Shown piece by piece: positions 1 to 10,914 of a stretch of DNA of 64,000 bases. Source of the stretch: Gnetum montanum (lineage: Eukaryota; Streptophyta; Gnetopsida; Gnetales; Gnetaceae). Numbering within the stretch: position 1 is the stretch's first letter; each line of letters begins with the position of its first letter. Both the position numbers and the translations under genes were made by a program. The stretch is taken from the NCBI GenBank assembly GCA_015680685.1, contig MNCI01035712.1, positions 512,335 through 576,334 on the forward strand. Direction: 5' to 3'. Under the pieces are notes generated by a model. That model saw only the letters and a program-made list of their open reading frames with translations, had not been told where the DNA came from and searched no databases.

Positions 1-79
1 ATTAGCCTTTCACTCCAAGATCAAAACCAAGTCCATACCTCTAATTAGTGACATTACATTGTGCCATCTCGATGATAGA
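1..79 (-). mobile_element. Left remainder of outer element A0 (internal noncoding part)
   Basis: These bases match the internal sequence found inside element A near 2150-2230 and are continuous with 5951 onwards once element A is removed. They belong to an older copy of the same family into which A inserted. The rest of this copy's 3' end lies left of the window. No reading frame is expected here. Confidence 0.75.
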
Positions 80-968
80 TGATGAGTGGCTAGGTACCCC
101 TACACTCAACCATACGAATACGAGCGTTCATGTGCGATCCAGTCGAACTCCGTGGATAGGCTAGTCATGGTATCTAGATAGTTACATGTTGATCGTAGTT
201 CGCTATCTTCCCACCTGGACTAGTATTTGCTTTTTCATGTATGTTTTAGTCTAGAGTGAGGTGTATGATGTGATCCTAAACTAATGCTAATCCTAGAGAC
301 AATGGAAAATAATCTTGATTAAACTAATGAGGAATAGAAAATGAGTCTAAGCTAGCCTACGTATGATGAGTATCCATTCCTTAATCATGTGTATACATCT
401 TGGACCTCGTGCATGACTACTACTAGGATTACCAAGCATAGATCCTAGGTACGCTACTGGGTTACCAAGTAGTCACACTTAAATGCTCGTGATCAAGTTG
501 TACTCATTCTGCAATTAACAATAGGAATAGTAAATGATGATAAATAAATATTAACTAAGAAAACAATAAATAACAGTAACAATTAACAATAACAATTAAA
601 CAATTAAACTAACTGAATGCTGCAATGCTGAAGTAATCTCAATCTTTATTTCCAGTCATGTACGTGTCCAAGTACGTCACACTCGAATAAAGGTTTCATA
701 CAATTACAAGCATCACATTGTGGGCATGCACTTGGGAAAATAATCTATCTCCTGCATGAAAAAAATGCAAGAGCTTTGCTACAACTAAAAGATGGATCCT
801 AAATGAGGTAGAATGCTCTCTTATTTATAGGCTGAGATAGGCGGCTACGCAAACAGGGCCACATCAACATAGGAAGGCTACATCGACGGGGTCGTGTCAA
901 TGTGGTCGCGTATATGGGGTCCCGTATATGCGACCTAGTTGATGCATCGACTATATATCGCTTCATCA
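80..968 (-). repeat. 3' LTR of element A
   Basis: On the minus strand this 889-bp LTR starts TGATGA and ends TCATCA, the inverted termini expected of an LTR. A TATAAATA box lies at 822-829 and an AATAAA signal at 645-650. It carries the paired box TTGGTAAYCCAGTAG / TTGGTAATCCTAG (plus-strand 420-475) that recurs in the LTRs of A0, B, C and E. Confidence 0.88.
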
Positions 969-1010
969 TACCCCCACGACTGAGTAAACACTCGTCCTCA
1001 AGTCAAAGAA
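969..1010 (-). other. Polypurine tract region of element A
   Basis: Immediately outside the 3' LTR, the minus strand reads CTTGAGGACGAGTG and then a short G-run (GTGGGGGTA) touching the LTR. The CTTGAGGACGAG phrase just before the PPT is common in plant gypsy elements. Equivalent stretches precede the 3' LTRs of B (40985-41018) and E (16675-16715). Confidence 0.7.
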
Positions 1011-1089
1011 GGTGAGGAACAAGCTTAATTGAATACATAGTGGATAGGTATGGGATTATTGACTGACTATAAATTTATTCATGCCACAG

Positions 1090-1579
1090 TGGAGAATTAG
1101 AAAAAATTTGGACACAGACACAAAAGAAAAAACTTGTGGAACTCATGGGGTTCCTAGTAGTGGTGGCTCCTCCATGGGTGCCTTTCCCTTGTTCTACGTG
1201 CTAGGCTTCTAAGATTGATATCATTGAAGAAGCACTTGACATTGCTCCTCGTCGATTTGAGGATTATGAGCCATTCATGCTGATGTTCCAATGTTTGATG
1301 AGGTTGGCATTTTTCACGGGCACAACAACTGTGGGAACACTTGATTGGCCTTGACATGCATGCCGTCGATAGCCATCATTCCTCTTCATAGGCTCAGGCC
1401 TTGACCTCTCCTCCTTTTTCTTGGATAGATTATGCAGTAACAAAAGTTCTAGGATGGACACTGAATGATTGTGCCTTCTACTCTGTATGTTCTGCATGAG
1501 GTCCTTGGCCTCTTTCTTCCCCAGGTCGTTCGGCTACACCTTGAGAAGGTCCTCCTTATTGTCTTCTTTTAGGGGCCAT
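1090..1579 (-). pseudogene. Remnant of ORF X in element A
   Basis: A minus-strand ATG at 1577-1579 begins MAPKR and is followed by a basic, Gly/Pro/Glu-rich reading frame with several stops and frame changes. The first residues match the start of the long 3' ORF of element B (MAPKRE at 38063). In A only the N-terminal part remains. The middle and C-terminal parts, which hold the transposon-protein domain and coiled-coil region in B and E, are missing. The frame runs out before the polypurine region. It lies between the shared noncoding block and the 3' LTR, the position ORF X holds in B and E. It is probably non-functional. Confidence 0.55.
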
Positions 1580-1599
1580 CTATAATCACACAAAGATAA

Positions 1600-3060
1600 A
1601 TTGTTAGTAAGGTTATTGAGAAAATTTCAATGATTTCATACCTTAATCATTGCCATTAATAAATGTTTCATTCTTTACTTAGTGTGATTTTAGAGTTAAA
1701 CAATTTTCATGGAATTTTCCCTAAAACTTTAATGTTGGACCTATTTTTGAGGAACGTTTGATAAAATGATGACAAAGGAAAGAATAAATTTGACAATGAA
1801 ATACTCGAGGGGTATAAGATGATGTGGTGGTGTGCAACAAGTACAAATTACAAAAGTTACGCAAGTGGGTCCTCCCCAAAGTAGGTTCCAACCTATATGC
1901 CCTTGCGTAACCACACCTTAAGATGTCTGTAGGCATTAAAAGGATTAAATGTAATCTATACCAATGCAAAAAAACACACACATGTTGATACCAGCGTGAT
2001 GAGGTATGAATTCAATGCTATACAAGACATGAGTCACAAATACATGAACAGCGAGATGGAATGAATCGGAGAAGGGATTGTAGAGATTGGGACATGAGGT
2101 AATTGACTCAGGCCACAATGAATTCTGGATGTACAACATGATTAAAGTGTCACTAACCCTTCGTTCCAAGATTAGGACCAAGTCCATTCCTCTAATTTGT
2201 GACACCACATTGTTTCATTCCATGATGAACAACTATGAGAGTACCAAAACAAAAAGGTGTACGATCACTTGGCATTTTGTTCAAGGGAGGAGTGATTTTT
2301 GTTTGTGGCACTTTGTTTTTCTTCTTTTCTTTCTCTCTTTCTTTTTTTTTGAATACTGAATCCAGAGATGCCACCAACCATTAGGCATGGATGCATGTCT
2401 TTCTAGTGGGACCCCCTAGAATAGCATTGGATTTTTTAGTGTCCTTTTAATTACTCTTACTCCCATTTTTTGTTAGATCTACAAGGATCTTAGTACAACC
2501 ACGTTGCATGATAATGCCCACAGACGTCACCAAAGAGAATCCACAAGTCCCCTTGATGTCACACCCTAATCATTCCCTCTTGGCCCATCCTTCTTCATTC
2601 TGGCTACAATGAACATAAGATTAATTTTAAGTTCAAAAATGTCAAGAATATCACTGTACCCTTGAACAGAACCTCTTATTTGTAGAGTGGATGTGTGGGT
2701 GTAGTGGGCTCACTATCCAAATAATTGATCACTCGAGACTCGATAACATAGAACACACCTCAACCAACGTGCCACATGAGTGTTTTATTCATAGACGAGA
2801 TTACTTATAAAAACATAAAAAGACAAAAAGACAAAAAGGTAAAAAGATAAAATAAGAAATTGAAAAATGAAAAACTGGAAAACAAAAAGTTGAAAAATTA
2901 AAGAAACAAAAAAATATTTATTAATTCTGTGTTGTTAGAATAGAGGATACCCCCAATAACTAAATGGTTGCACATGGCTAGAATTAATAAATGGAAGGTG
3001 GGGATCCTTGCATGTTGGAAATATTGGGACTTGGTCATACTTACCCCATTGGGGTTCACA
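1600..3060 (-). other. Conserved noncoding internal block, copy in A
   Basis: No credible protein is encoded here, yet the block aligns along its length with 5951-6860 (A0), 35820-38050 (B) and 19700-21620 (E). Landmarks in minus-strand order are a T-rich tract (2800-2925), a GTGAGCCCAC box near 2700, a CATCAAGGGGACTTGTGG box (2535-2560), an AGAAAGACATG box (2395-2410), and a GGGGAGGACCCACTTGCG box (1860-1885). The order is the same in all copies that reach that far. The block sits between gag (or pol) and ORF X. Its role is unknown; a splice, packaging or subgenomic-transcription region are possibilities. Confidence 0.7.
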
Positions 3061-3069
3061 CACTTGATT

Positions 3070-4930
3070 TTAGTTGACATAGTGGGGCAAGTTATAAGAT
3101 GTGGTTAATTTATAAGGAGTTAACCCACTATGGTACTTGTGATCATAAGATGGTATGCGAGGATAAACATGTCTCCCCATGCAGCAATATTCATTGGGCC
3201 CCATGGTTACTAGATTATTGAGTGGTGGTCTTGATAAGTTAACATGAGGCATTGGGTTCGAAGAGGAAGATGCACCATAGTGTTGGATTTGTGCTGAGTT
3301 GGTGGATGTAGTGATTTCTGAACTATGGTGTCCCTTTCGACAATCACGTCTAAAGAAGGGATGCATTCAATGTTGTGAATGACCTCCACTACTATTGATA
3401 GTAGCAACACAAGTAATGTTTGCGGGTTGGTGCTATGGTGCAAAATATTCTGGCATAGCTGGCGGTGATGTAGAAGGGGGTGAAGCATGAGAATATTGAG
3501 GTTGAGCAGAACTGTAAGGCACATGAGGTGGTGATCTTGTTGGAGAGGACATGGGTCGATAGTACTCGGGAGAATGATAATAATGAGGTGAGGTAGAGGA
3601 TGCTGATCTTGTTGGAGAAATAGGATGTTAACATAATAAGCATTTGGTGTTGGGACATATGAAGGGTATGGTCTAGTTGGTGGTGGCCTCCCCCATGACT
3701 GAGGTTTTTTCCACGGTGGTTGAACATAATATTTTTGTACGAACTTTGGATGTAACATTCCCCCCCAATGCTCATGTAAATGTGACAAGATTGGACATTG
3801 ACCATTGGGGTGATCGTACAAGAAAATATTACATTGATACATATGATTGGCAGTTGAGTTCTTATCCTTATTATCTTCTACCCTTTGCTTCGATTGTCAT
3901 GTGGTGTCCTGTCCTATTTCTCAATTTGGCATAGTTTTCCTCTAATAATGTTGCCATATTCTCCACATCTTTCATGTACCCAGTCTGTCATCTTATTGAT
4001 ATTTTCCTCAATTTCATCTAGTGATTGTATGATTGGCAAAGATGATTCCACCTCCTTGAAGTGAGTTGATTTCTCCTCTTCATGATCATGGACCCTTGTT
4101 AAGTTGACATTTTGATCGTGTTGAGAACTTTCAACATCCTCCCATTTAGTTATTTCTCCTTCTTCTTTTGCTATCCTCTTAATAAGCTCTTGGAGTTGAT
4201 GGGTTTGTAGCTCATATAGTTGACCTTGGGTATACATCCCTAGGGTCTCCCTTGTTTCATTACGGAGCCCATCTATGATATGGCACATTAGCCTCTCCTT
4301 GGAGAACCCATGGCCTGGGTAGTTGTTTAATAGTGCATAATATCTTTCTAAGGCCATGTCCAAGGGTTCATGTTGTGCTTGTTTCCATTATTGAATTTGT
4401 CTCCTCAAGGTTGACACTCTCACATAGGTCTAATATCTTTCGTTGAAAATTTCTACCATTGTCGGCCAATGTCGAATTGATCTTGGTTGTAATGACCTAT
4501 ACCATACTTTTTCTTAGCCCAAAAGTGTCAAAGGAAAGATCTTAAGTTTTTGCCACCCATTATCAATATTTTTCCATGTACAGGAATCGTAGAAGGCTTG
4601 TAAATGTTTTTGCAAATCTAAATCATAGCCTCCTAAAAACTTGGGAAAGTTGTTTAAATCAAGCACAGGTAGACAACTTTCCTTACGATGCCTATGGGCT
4701 ATTCGAATAGCCTCTTGTACTTTTGTTAAGCTTGTAGTGGGTAGTAGGGGTTCATCATCATCAGTTAAGTTATGCTTTCGTGCATTGGGATGATGTTCTC
4801 TTTGTTTATGTTTATCAGAAAATTCCACCTCAGGTTGCGTACTCCAATCTTCATTGTCATAATATTCGTTGGTTCTCCAATGAACTGCCTTACTAGATGT
4901 GGCATTATTATAGTCTTGTAGGAAAGGCAT
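3070..4930 (-). pseudogene. gag: gag of element A (decayed)
   Basis: The likely start is the ATG at 4928-4930 (MPFLQDYNNATSSK), matched by the A0 copy at 9137. The capsid-like retrotransposon Gag domain follows, with motifs FLGGYDLDLQKHLQAFYD and, further on, YPGHGFSKERLMCHIIDG. Downstream is a knuckle-like CX6HX4C in which the second cysteine is Phe, then a Pro/Ser/Tyr-rich tail and a conserved C-terminal segment (VATINSSGG, GASSSSNPMP, TSYNLPHY) that is also in A0. Stops interrupt the frame near 4510, 4430 and 4395 (one is Gln to TAA, by comparison with A0), and a frameshift separates the tail at 3070-3366. Gag would form virus-like particles and bind RNA. The conserved tail suggests the whole polypeptide mattered before decay. 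Confidence 0.8.
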
Positions 4931-5044
4931 GGCTGTGAAATTGTGTGTGAATTTATATGTAAATTTATTTTTCCTAAGAGATATATCGTTAATTCCTTAT
5001 ACAGCGATCCTATATGATATAACTAATCTAAATAACTAGCACCA

Positions 5045-5062
5045 TCCCCAGCAACGGTGCCA
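5045..5062 (-). other. Primer binding site (tRNA-Asp type) of element A
   Basis: The minus strand reads TGGCACCGTTGCTGGGGA, two transitions from the complement of the 3' end of plant tRNA-Asp(GTC). One spacer base separates it from the LTR end. Position and spacer are the same in A0, B and E. Confidence 0.85.
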
Positions 5063-5063
5063 A

Positions 5064-5950
5064 TGATGAGTGGCTAGGTACCCCTACACTCAACCATACG
5101 AATACGAATGTTCACATGTGATCTGGTCGAACTCCATGGATAGGCTAGTCATGGTATCTAGATAGTTACACGTTGATCGTAGTTCGTTGTCTTCCCACCT
5201 AGACTAGTATTTTCTTTGTCACATATGGTTTAGTCTAGAGTGAGGCGTATGATGTGATCCTAAACTAATGCTAATCCTAGAGACAATGAAAAATAATCTT
5301 GATTAAACTAATGAGGAATAGGAAATGAGTCTAAGCTAGCCTACGTGTGATGAGTATCCATTCCTTAATCATCCGTACACATCTTAGACCTCATGCACGA
5401 CTACTACTAGGATTACCAAGCGCAGATCCTAGGTACGCTACTGGGTTACCAAGTAGTCACACTTAAATACTCGTGATCAAGTCGTACTCATTCTGTAGTT
5501 AACAACAGGAATATTAAATGATGATAAATAAATATTAACTAAGAAAATAGTAAATAATAGTAAAAATTAACAATAACAATTAAACAATTAAACTAAGTAA
5601 ATGTTACAATGATGAAGCAATCTTGATCTTTATTTCCAGTCATGTGCACGTCCAAGTATGCCACACTCGAATAAAGGTGTCATACAATTACAAGCATCAC
5701 ACTGTGGGCATGCACTTGGGAAAAAAATATCTCCTGTGGGAACAAAATGAAAGAGCTTTTCTACAACTAAAATATGGATCCTAAATGAGGTAGAAGGCCC
5801 TCTTATTTATAGGCCAAGATAGACGGCTACATAAATAGGGCCACGTCGATGCAGGAAGGCTACATCAATGGGGCTACATTGATGCGGTCGCGTATACGGG
5901 GGCCTGTATACGCAGCCTAGTTAACGCATTGATTATATATCGCTTCATGA
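5064..5950 (-). repeat. 5' LTR of element A
   Basis: An 887-bp partner of 80-968, colinear along its length. The outer end has decayed from TGATGA to TCATGA. It would be the promoter LTR, with a TATAAATA box at 5804-5811. The inner end abuts the primer binding site with a one-base gap. Confidence 0.88.
5804..5811 (-). promoter_or_regulatory. TATA box in 5' LTR of element A
   Basis: TATAAATA on the minus strand, in the same sequence context (CCTATAAATAAGAG) as in the 3' LTR (822-829) and as in solo LTR C (30108-30115). It is the likely core promoter of genomic RNA. Confidence 0.7.
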
Positions 5951-6860
5951 ATAAACAACCATAGGAGCATCATGATGGTAAGGTGTACAATCACTTGGTG
6001 TTTTGTGCAAGGGAGGAGTGATTAAAATTTTTCTACAACACATTTCTTTTAGCCTTTTCTTTTCTGCTTCATTTCTTACTTTTCTTCTTACTTTTTTTTC
6101 TCCTTGTCTTTTTCTTCTTCTAGCCACTTTTTGCACTTTTTCTTTTTTGAAGGTGATCTAGAGAAGCTACCAACCTTCAAGCATGCATGCATGTCTTTCC
6201 AAGGACCCTCTAGAATAGCATTGTGTTTATTTATTAAGTGTATTTATTACTACTCTTACTCCCATTGTTCGTTAGATTTACAAGGATCTTAGTATAACCA
6301 AGTTGCATGATAGCACATACAGATGTTACCAAAGAGAATCCACAAGTCCCCTTGATGTCACACCCTTGCCATTCTCTCTTAGTCTATAATTCTTTGTTCT
6401 GGGCATAATGAGTACAAAGTTACTTTAATTTTTGATGATAACAAGAATATCATCATACCCAGAGTAAGAACCTCTTATTAGTAGAATGGGTGGATGGATA
6501 TTTTGGGCTCACTGTCCAAATAATTGGTCATTTGTGACTTGATAGCATAGAACACCACATCAACTAACTAGTCACATGAGTATTTGATTCACAGATGAGA
6601 TTACCCTCAAAAAGATAAAACAAAAAATTGAAAAATAAAAAATTAGAAAATAAAAAATAAAAAAATAAAAAATTAGTAAACAAAAAATTGAAAAACAAAA
6701 AATTACAAGACCAAAGAAAAGAAAAAACACTTACTAATTTTGCTTGTTAGACTAGGGGCTATCCCCCAAGACTAAACCTTTAATCATGGAAAGAATTAAT
6801 AAATGGAAAGTTTGGATGCATGCATGTTGGAAATATTGGGGTTTGGTCATATCCAAACCA
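5951..6860 (-). other. Conserved noncoding block, copy in A0
   Basis: Contains the T-rich tract (6605-6720 on the minus strand), the box CATCAAGGGGACTTGTGG (6334-6359), and the AGACATGCATGCATG box (6183-6203), in the same order as in A, B and E. No protein is encoded. The left part of the block is displaced to 1-79 by the insertion of A. Confidence 0.7.
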
Positions 6861-9137
6861 CTAGGTTTCTTTTGATGTGGTGGCAGGAATGTACCCAAGC
6901 TGGGGTTTACACACTTGATTAAAGTAGGCATAGTGGGGTAGATTATAAGATGTGGTCATGTGATAAGAAGTTGACCCGCTATGGCACTCATGACCATAAG
7001 ATAGTATGCAAGGATCGATATGTCTCCCCATGTTATTATATTCATTAGGCCACATAGTTATTGGAGTGTTAATTGATGGCTTGGTGAAGGTAATAGGAGG
7101 CATTGAGTTTGAAGAGAAAGATGCATCACAGTGTTGGGCTTGTGCTAAGTTGGAGGATGCAGTGGTTTTAGAATCGTGCCATCTCTTTCTATGGCCATTT
7201 CTAAAGAAAGAATGCTTCCAACGATGTGGGGAACTCCCACTACTATTGACAGTAGCAACAAAAGTAATGTTCATTGGTTGGCACTGTGGTGTCAAACCTT
7301 TTCATAAAAATAGTGGCAATGTAGAAGGAGGTGATGGGTGAGAATATTAAGAGTAAGGATAAGTGTAAGGAACATGAGGTGGTAATCCCATAGGAGAGAA
7401 CATGGGTTGATGATACTCGAGAGAATGATAATGATGAGGTGAAGTAGAGGATGTTGATCTAGTTGGAGAAATAGGATGTTGAACATAATAAGCACTTAGT
7501 TTTGGGTGATACAAAGGGTGTGGCTAGTTTTGGGNNNNNNNNNNNNNNNNNNNNNNNNNNNNNNNNNNNNNNNNNNNNNNNNNNNCCAGTACAGTTGAAC
7601 ATGATACTTCTATATGAAATTTGGATGTAACATTCTTTCCCATTGCTCATGTAGATGTGACAAGATTGGGAATTAGCCTTTGGGTTGATCGTACAAGAAA
7701 ACATTGCATTGATACTTATGATTTGCAGTTGAGCCCTTATTCTTATTTTCTTCAACCCTTCTTTCTAATTGTTGAATGGTGTTTTGTCCTATTTCTAGGT
7801 TTGGTATCCTCTATTTGTTCAGGTTGTTAGAGTAATCTTGCATGGTTCTCCCTCTAATAATGTTTGCATATTCTCCACATTTTTCATGTACCCACTCCAT
7901 AATCTTATTGTCTTTGCCTCAATTTCATCTAGTAATTTTAGTATTGGCAAAGATGAGTATGGTTCCTTCTCCTCGAGGTGAGTTGATTTCTCCTCTTCAT
8001 GATTATGGACCTTCGTTACTTTAAGAGTTTGGTCCTATTGAGATCTTTCAACATTCTCCCATTTGGCTATTTCTCCTTCTTCCTTTACTACCTACTTAAT
8101 AAGCTCTTGAAATTGGTGGATTCATAGTTCATATAGTTGACCTGAGGCATACATCCCTAGGGCCTTCCTCATTTCATTATGAAGCCCATCCATGATGTCA
8201 CACATTAGCCTTTCCTCAATGAACCCATGGCCTGGGCATTTGTTTAATAATAAGTAATATCATTTTAAGGCCATGTCCAAGGGTTCATGTTACCCTTTTT
8301 TCCACTCTTGAATTTGTCTCCTCAAGGCTGACACTCTTGCACAAGTTTGATATCTTTCATTGAAGAGTTTCACCATTGTAGGTCAATGGTTAATTGAATT
8401 TGGTTTTAAAGACTTGTACCACACTTTTGTTTGGCCAACGAGTGTCATAGGAAAGACCTTAAGTCTTTTCCACCCATTCTCAATGTTATTCCATACACAA
8501 GCATCATAGAAGAATTGTAAATGATGTTGCAAATCTAAATCATAGCCTTTTGAGAAGTTAGGAAAGTTTCTTACATCAAGCCTAGGTAGATGGCTTTCCT
8601 TCAATGCCTACAGGATATTTGAACAACCTTTGTTATATGCATTAGGCTCTTAGTGGCTAGTAGGGATTCATCATCACTAAGTAGGTTGTGAATTCATGAG
8701 TTGGGATGATGTTGTCCATGTTCATGTTGGCATTCCTGATTTTGCCCATGGGTTTGATTTTTATTTCTATGTCGACCTCTTAAGGAATAGTCATTAGCAT
8801 CACAACCTAATGTTGAAAGAGAAAAGAAAGAGAGGCAACTAGAAGACTCATCATGACTTTTGTAAGTCTCCCAATCATCCCTTGATGTACTCTTGCTACC
8901 CATCAAGAATTTCTTAGGTCTTACAGGCCCCCTCGTTCTAGGAGATGTCCCATCTTCACTAGAGGTGTATGAGTTGGATGACAAGAGTTCTTGAGTATCA
9001 TTGGGATGTCCATGAACATATGAAACTCCTGCATAAGATTGAGTACTTCAAACTTCTTCTTCGTCATAAATTTCATTCATTCTCCAATGAATTGTCTTGC
9101 TAGATGTTGCGTTATCATTTTCTTGTGAGAGAGACAT
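6861..9137 (-). pseudogene. gag: gag of element A0 (decayed)
   Basis: The start is taken at 9135-9137 because MSLSQENDNATSSK aligns with the A copy. A Ser-rich segment (8694-8984) precedes the Gag core, which reads NFPNFSKGYDLDLQHHLQFF at about 8540-8575 and continues GQTKVWYKSLKPNS. The C-terminal segment at 6861-7295 (MNITFVATVNSSGS, SFSSNSMPP, TSYNLPHY) matches A residue by residue. Multiple frameshifts, stops and the 7535-7585 gap break the frame. The zinc-knuckle positions have lost the His and the last Cys. It is longer than the A gag because of the extra Ser-rich insert. Confidence 0.75.
7535..7585. other. Assembly gap (51 N) inside A0 gag
   Basis: Undetermined bases lie in the Pro-rich tail of gag. 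Frame continuity across this point cannot be judged. Confidence 0.99.
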
Positions 9138-9252
9138 TGTCATGAATTATGTGTGACTTAATTGAATTTAATTTCTTTGTTTGAAAGATAGATCATTAAT
9201 ACCCTATTATAATGATCTTGTATGATATAACTAATCTAGATAACTAGCACAA

Positions 9253-9270
9253 TCCCCAGCAATGGTGCCA
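9253..9270 (-). other. Primer binding site (tRNA-Asp type) of A0
   Basis: The minus strand reads TGGCACCATTGCTGGGGA, one change from the A copy, with the same one-base spacer before the LTR. Confidence 0.82.
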
Positions 9271-9271
9271 A

Positions 9272-9935
9272 TGATGCATGGCGAGGTACCCCTATATTCA
9301 ACCATATGACTACAAGTGTGTATGCACAATCCGGTTGAACTATGCGAATAGACTAGTTATGCACCTAGACAGTTATACGTTGATCACAATTCATTTTCTT
9401 CCCACCTAGACTAGTATTTACTTCGTCACATATGCTTTATTCTAGAGTGAGATGTATGATGTGGTTTCTACTAGTATGCTACTCCTAAGGACAATGAGAA
9501 ATAACCTAATTAAGCTAATAAGCAATAGGAAATAAGATCTAAGCTAGCCTAAGTGTGATGAGCATCTATCCCTAATCATCTATACGCATCTTAAACTTTG
9601 TGTACTACTTCTAGGATTACCAAGTGCACATCACTCGAAGCACTACTTGATACGCTACTGGGTTATCATGTAGTTACACTTACATGTTTGTGATTAAGAT
9701 GTACTCATTCCATGTTAACAACAAAAATAGTAAATGACAATAAAAGAAATATTAACTAAGAAAACAACAATAAGTGATAAATAATTAAAACAAATTAAAA
9801 GCTAAGTGAATGATATAATGATGAAGTAATCTCAATCTTTATTGCCAATCATGTGCATGCCCAAGTTTGTCACACTTGAACAAAGGTTTTGTACAATTAC
9901 AAGCATCACACTATGGGCATGCACTTAGGAAAAGA
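9272..9935 (-). repeat. LTR of A0, truncated in U3
   Basis: Aligns to the first about 660 bp (plus-strand orientation) of the A LTRs, with the paired CCAAG boxes near 9600-9690, and then stops matching at about 9935. The part holding the TATA box and outer LTR end is absent. The next sequence to the right is the C-terminal part of ORF X from a same-strand element. Confidence 0.78.
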
Positions 9936-9959
9936 ACTGAAAACTAACTAAAAACTAAC

Positions 9960-10900
9960 AAAAATACTTGACCCCAAACTAACTGATGAACATATGGATA
10001 AGGTTTTGTAGCTCTTGATGGTCATTCATCCTTTTGGCCAAGTTTTCATCAACTGATCATTGAACTTCAAACTTTCTCTTAAGAACCTCAAGCTCTACAT
10101 TAGATATCTCTAGCTTTTGCATTATCTGCTTGTAGAGCTTGAACTACACCTCATAAAGGAGGTAGCATCTAGCCACTTGCTTCTCTAACTTTAACCTTGG
10201 TCTTCCTATGGTCAACATTACGAAGTTCACATATTGAAGGTTAGCTAACTCCATATACTTAGTCATGTCCTTAATTTGTAACTTCTTCAGGTATATTTTT
10301 GCTTGATTATATGCATTGAGTCCATCAAATATTGGATGTCATGCATCCCCTCTTTGTTTTAGTTGTTGGATAACTTTGTTCATCTTTGCCTTGACCAATT
10401 TGTTTTTTTTTTTAATTTCTCTTTCAGAATTTTAACCTATTTCCTGTAATGATTCTTCACTTTCTCATATTTAAGGGCTTTATTCTTCTATGCAATGATC
10501 TCGATGTTAGTCTTTTGGTGAATGGCTCGAACTTCCTCCATTGAGAGATTTATATTTTTTTGTAGCCAACCTCATAATATCTTAGTTCACCTTGACAAGT
10601 TGTTCCTATTGTTAATGGATGTACTCTAGCAGGTGTTCTTTTTGCTCTTAGACTTTTCAGAAGCATTGATTCTCTTTAGTCAAAGTTATGTTCTTCTCAT
10701 GTATGTATTAAATATCACAACTCACAGAATTCATCATAGATTTGGATAGTGATGTATCCAAGACTTTCATCTCCTTTGCATTCTTAGCCTTCTTAAGTCT
10801 TTGTTGAAGCTATTGAAATCTTCATCTCTAGTAAGTTCTAGCAAGAAAATGGATGGGTTTGCAAAGTGGGATCTTAATTCTAGAACCTTCACTATGGATC
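9960..10900 (-). pseudogene. ORF X fragment (C-terminal, coiled-coil part)
   Basis: The minus-strand translation is rich in Lys, Glu, Leu and Gln and aligns with the C-terminal half of ORF X of E (about 16950-18080) and of B (about 39600-40700). Shared landmarks include the segment around plus-strand GTCCATCAAATATTGGATG (compare GTCCATCAAAGATGGAC in E). Homology ends near 10900, where unrelated sequence begins. Many stops are present. It directly follows the truncated A0 LTR, as ORF X follows the 3' LTR in E, so it looks like the 3' internal end of a neighbouring copy that lost its PPT and U3. Confidence 0.6.
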
Positions 10901-10914
10901 AAGAACTTATAATG

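Larger units (their letters stand above)
80..5950 (-). mobile_element. Element A: non-autonomous gag-only LTR retrotransposon (TR-GAG-like)
   Basis: Two long direct repeats (80-968 and 5064-5950) bound about 4.1 kb of internal sequence. Reading the minus strand the order is 5' LTR, tRNA-Asp-type primer site, gag, a noncoding block with a T-rich tract, a remnant of the start of ORF X, a polypurine-like stretch, and the 3' LTR. I find no protease, reverse transcriptase, RNase H or integrase motif in the internal region, so mobilisation would need enzymes from another element such as E. Flanks read ATAGA (75-79) and ATAAA (5951-5955), a plausible decayed 5-bp target duplication. By my count the LTRs differ at about 18 of the first 190 positions, mostly transitions, so this is not a recent insertion. 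The host is another copy of the same family. Confidence 0.85.
5951..9935 (-). mobile_element. Outer element A0: internal region and 5' LTR
   Basis: With A spliced out, this joins bases 1-79 and forms a second, more diverged member of the A family. Minus-strand order is a truncated LTR (9272-9935), primer site, gag, then the noncoding block cut by element A. No pol domain is present. A 51-base run of N (7535-7585) interrupts it. Its LTR adjoins an ORF X fragment on the right, so the same LTR may have served two tandem copies. Confidence 0.8.

Noticed and set aside
3210-3842. 210-codon open frame as a novel protein
   Set aside because: It mixes frames of the decayed gag tail. Only parts of it match A0, and the residue composition (Leu/His/Pro in runs) is that of an out-of-frame reading.
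5045-5062. tRNA-Asp gene
   Set aside because: Only 18 bases complementary to the tRNA 3' end are present, placed next to an LTR, so it is a primer site and not a tRNA gene.
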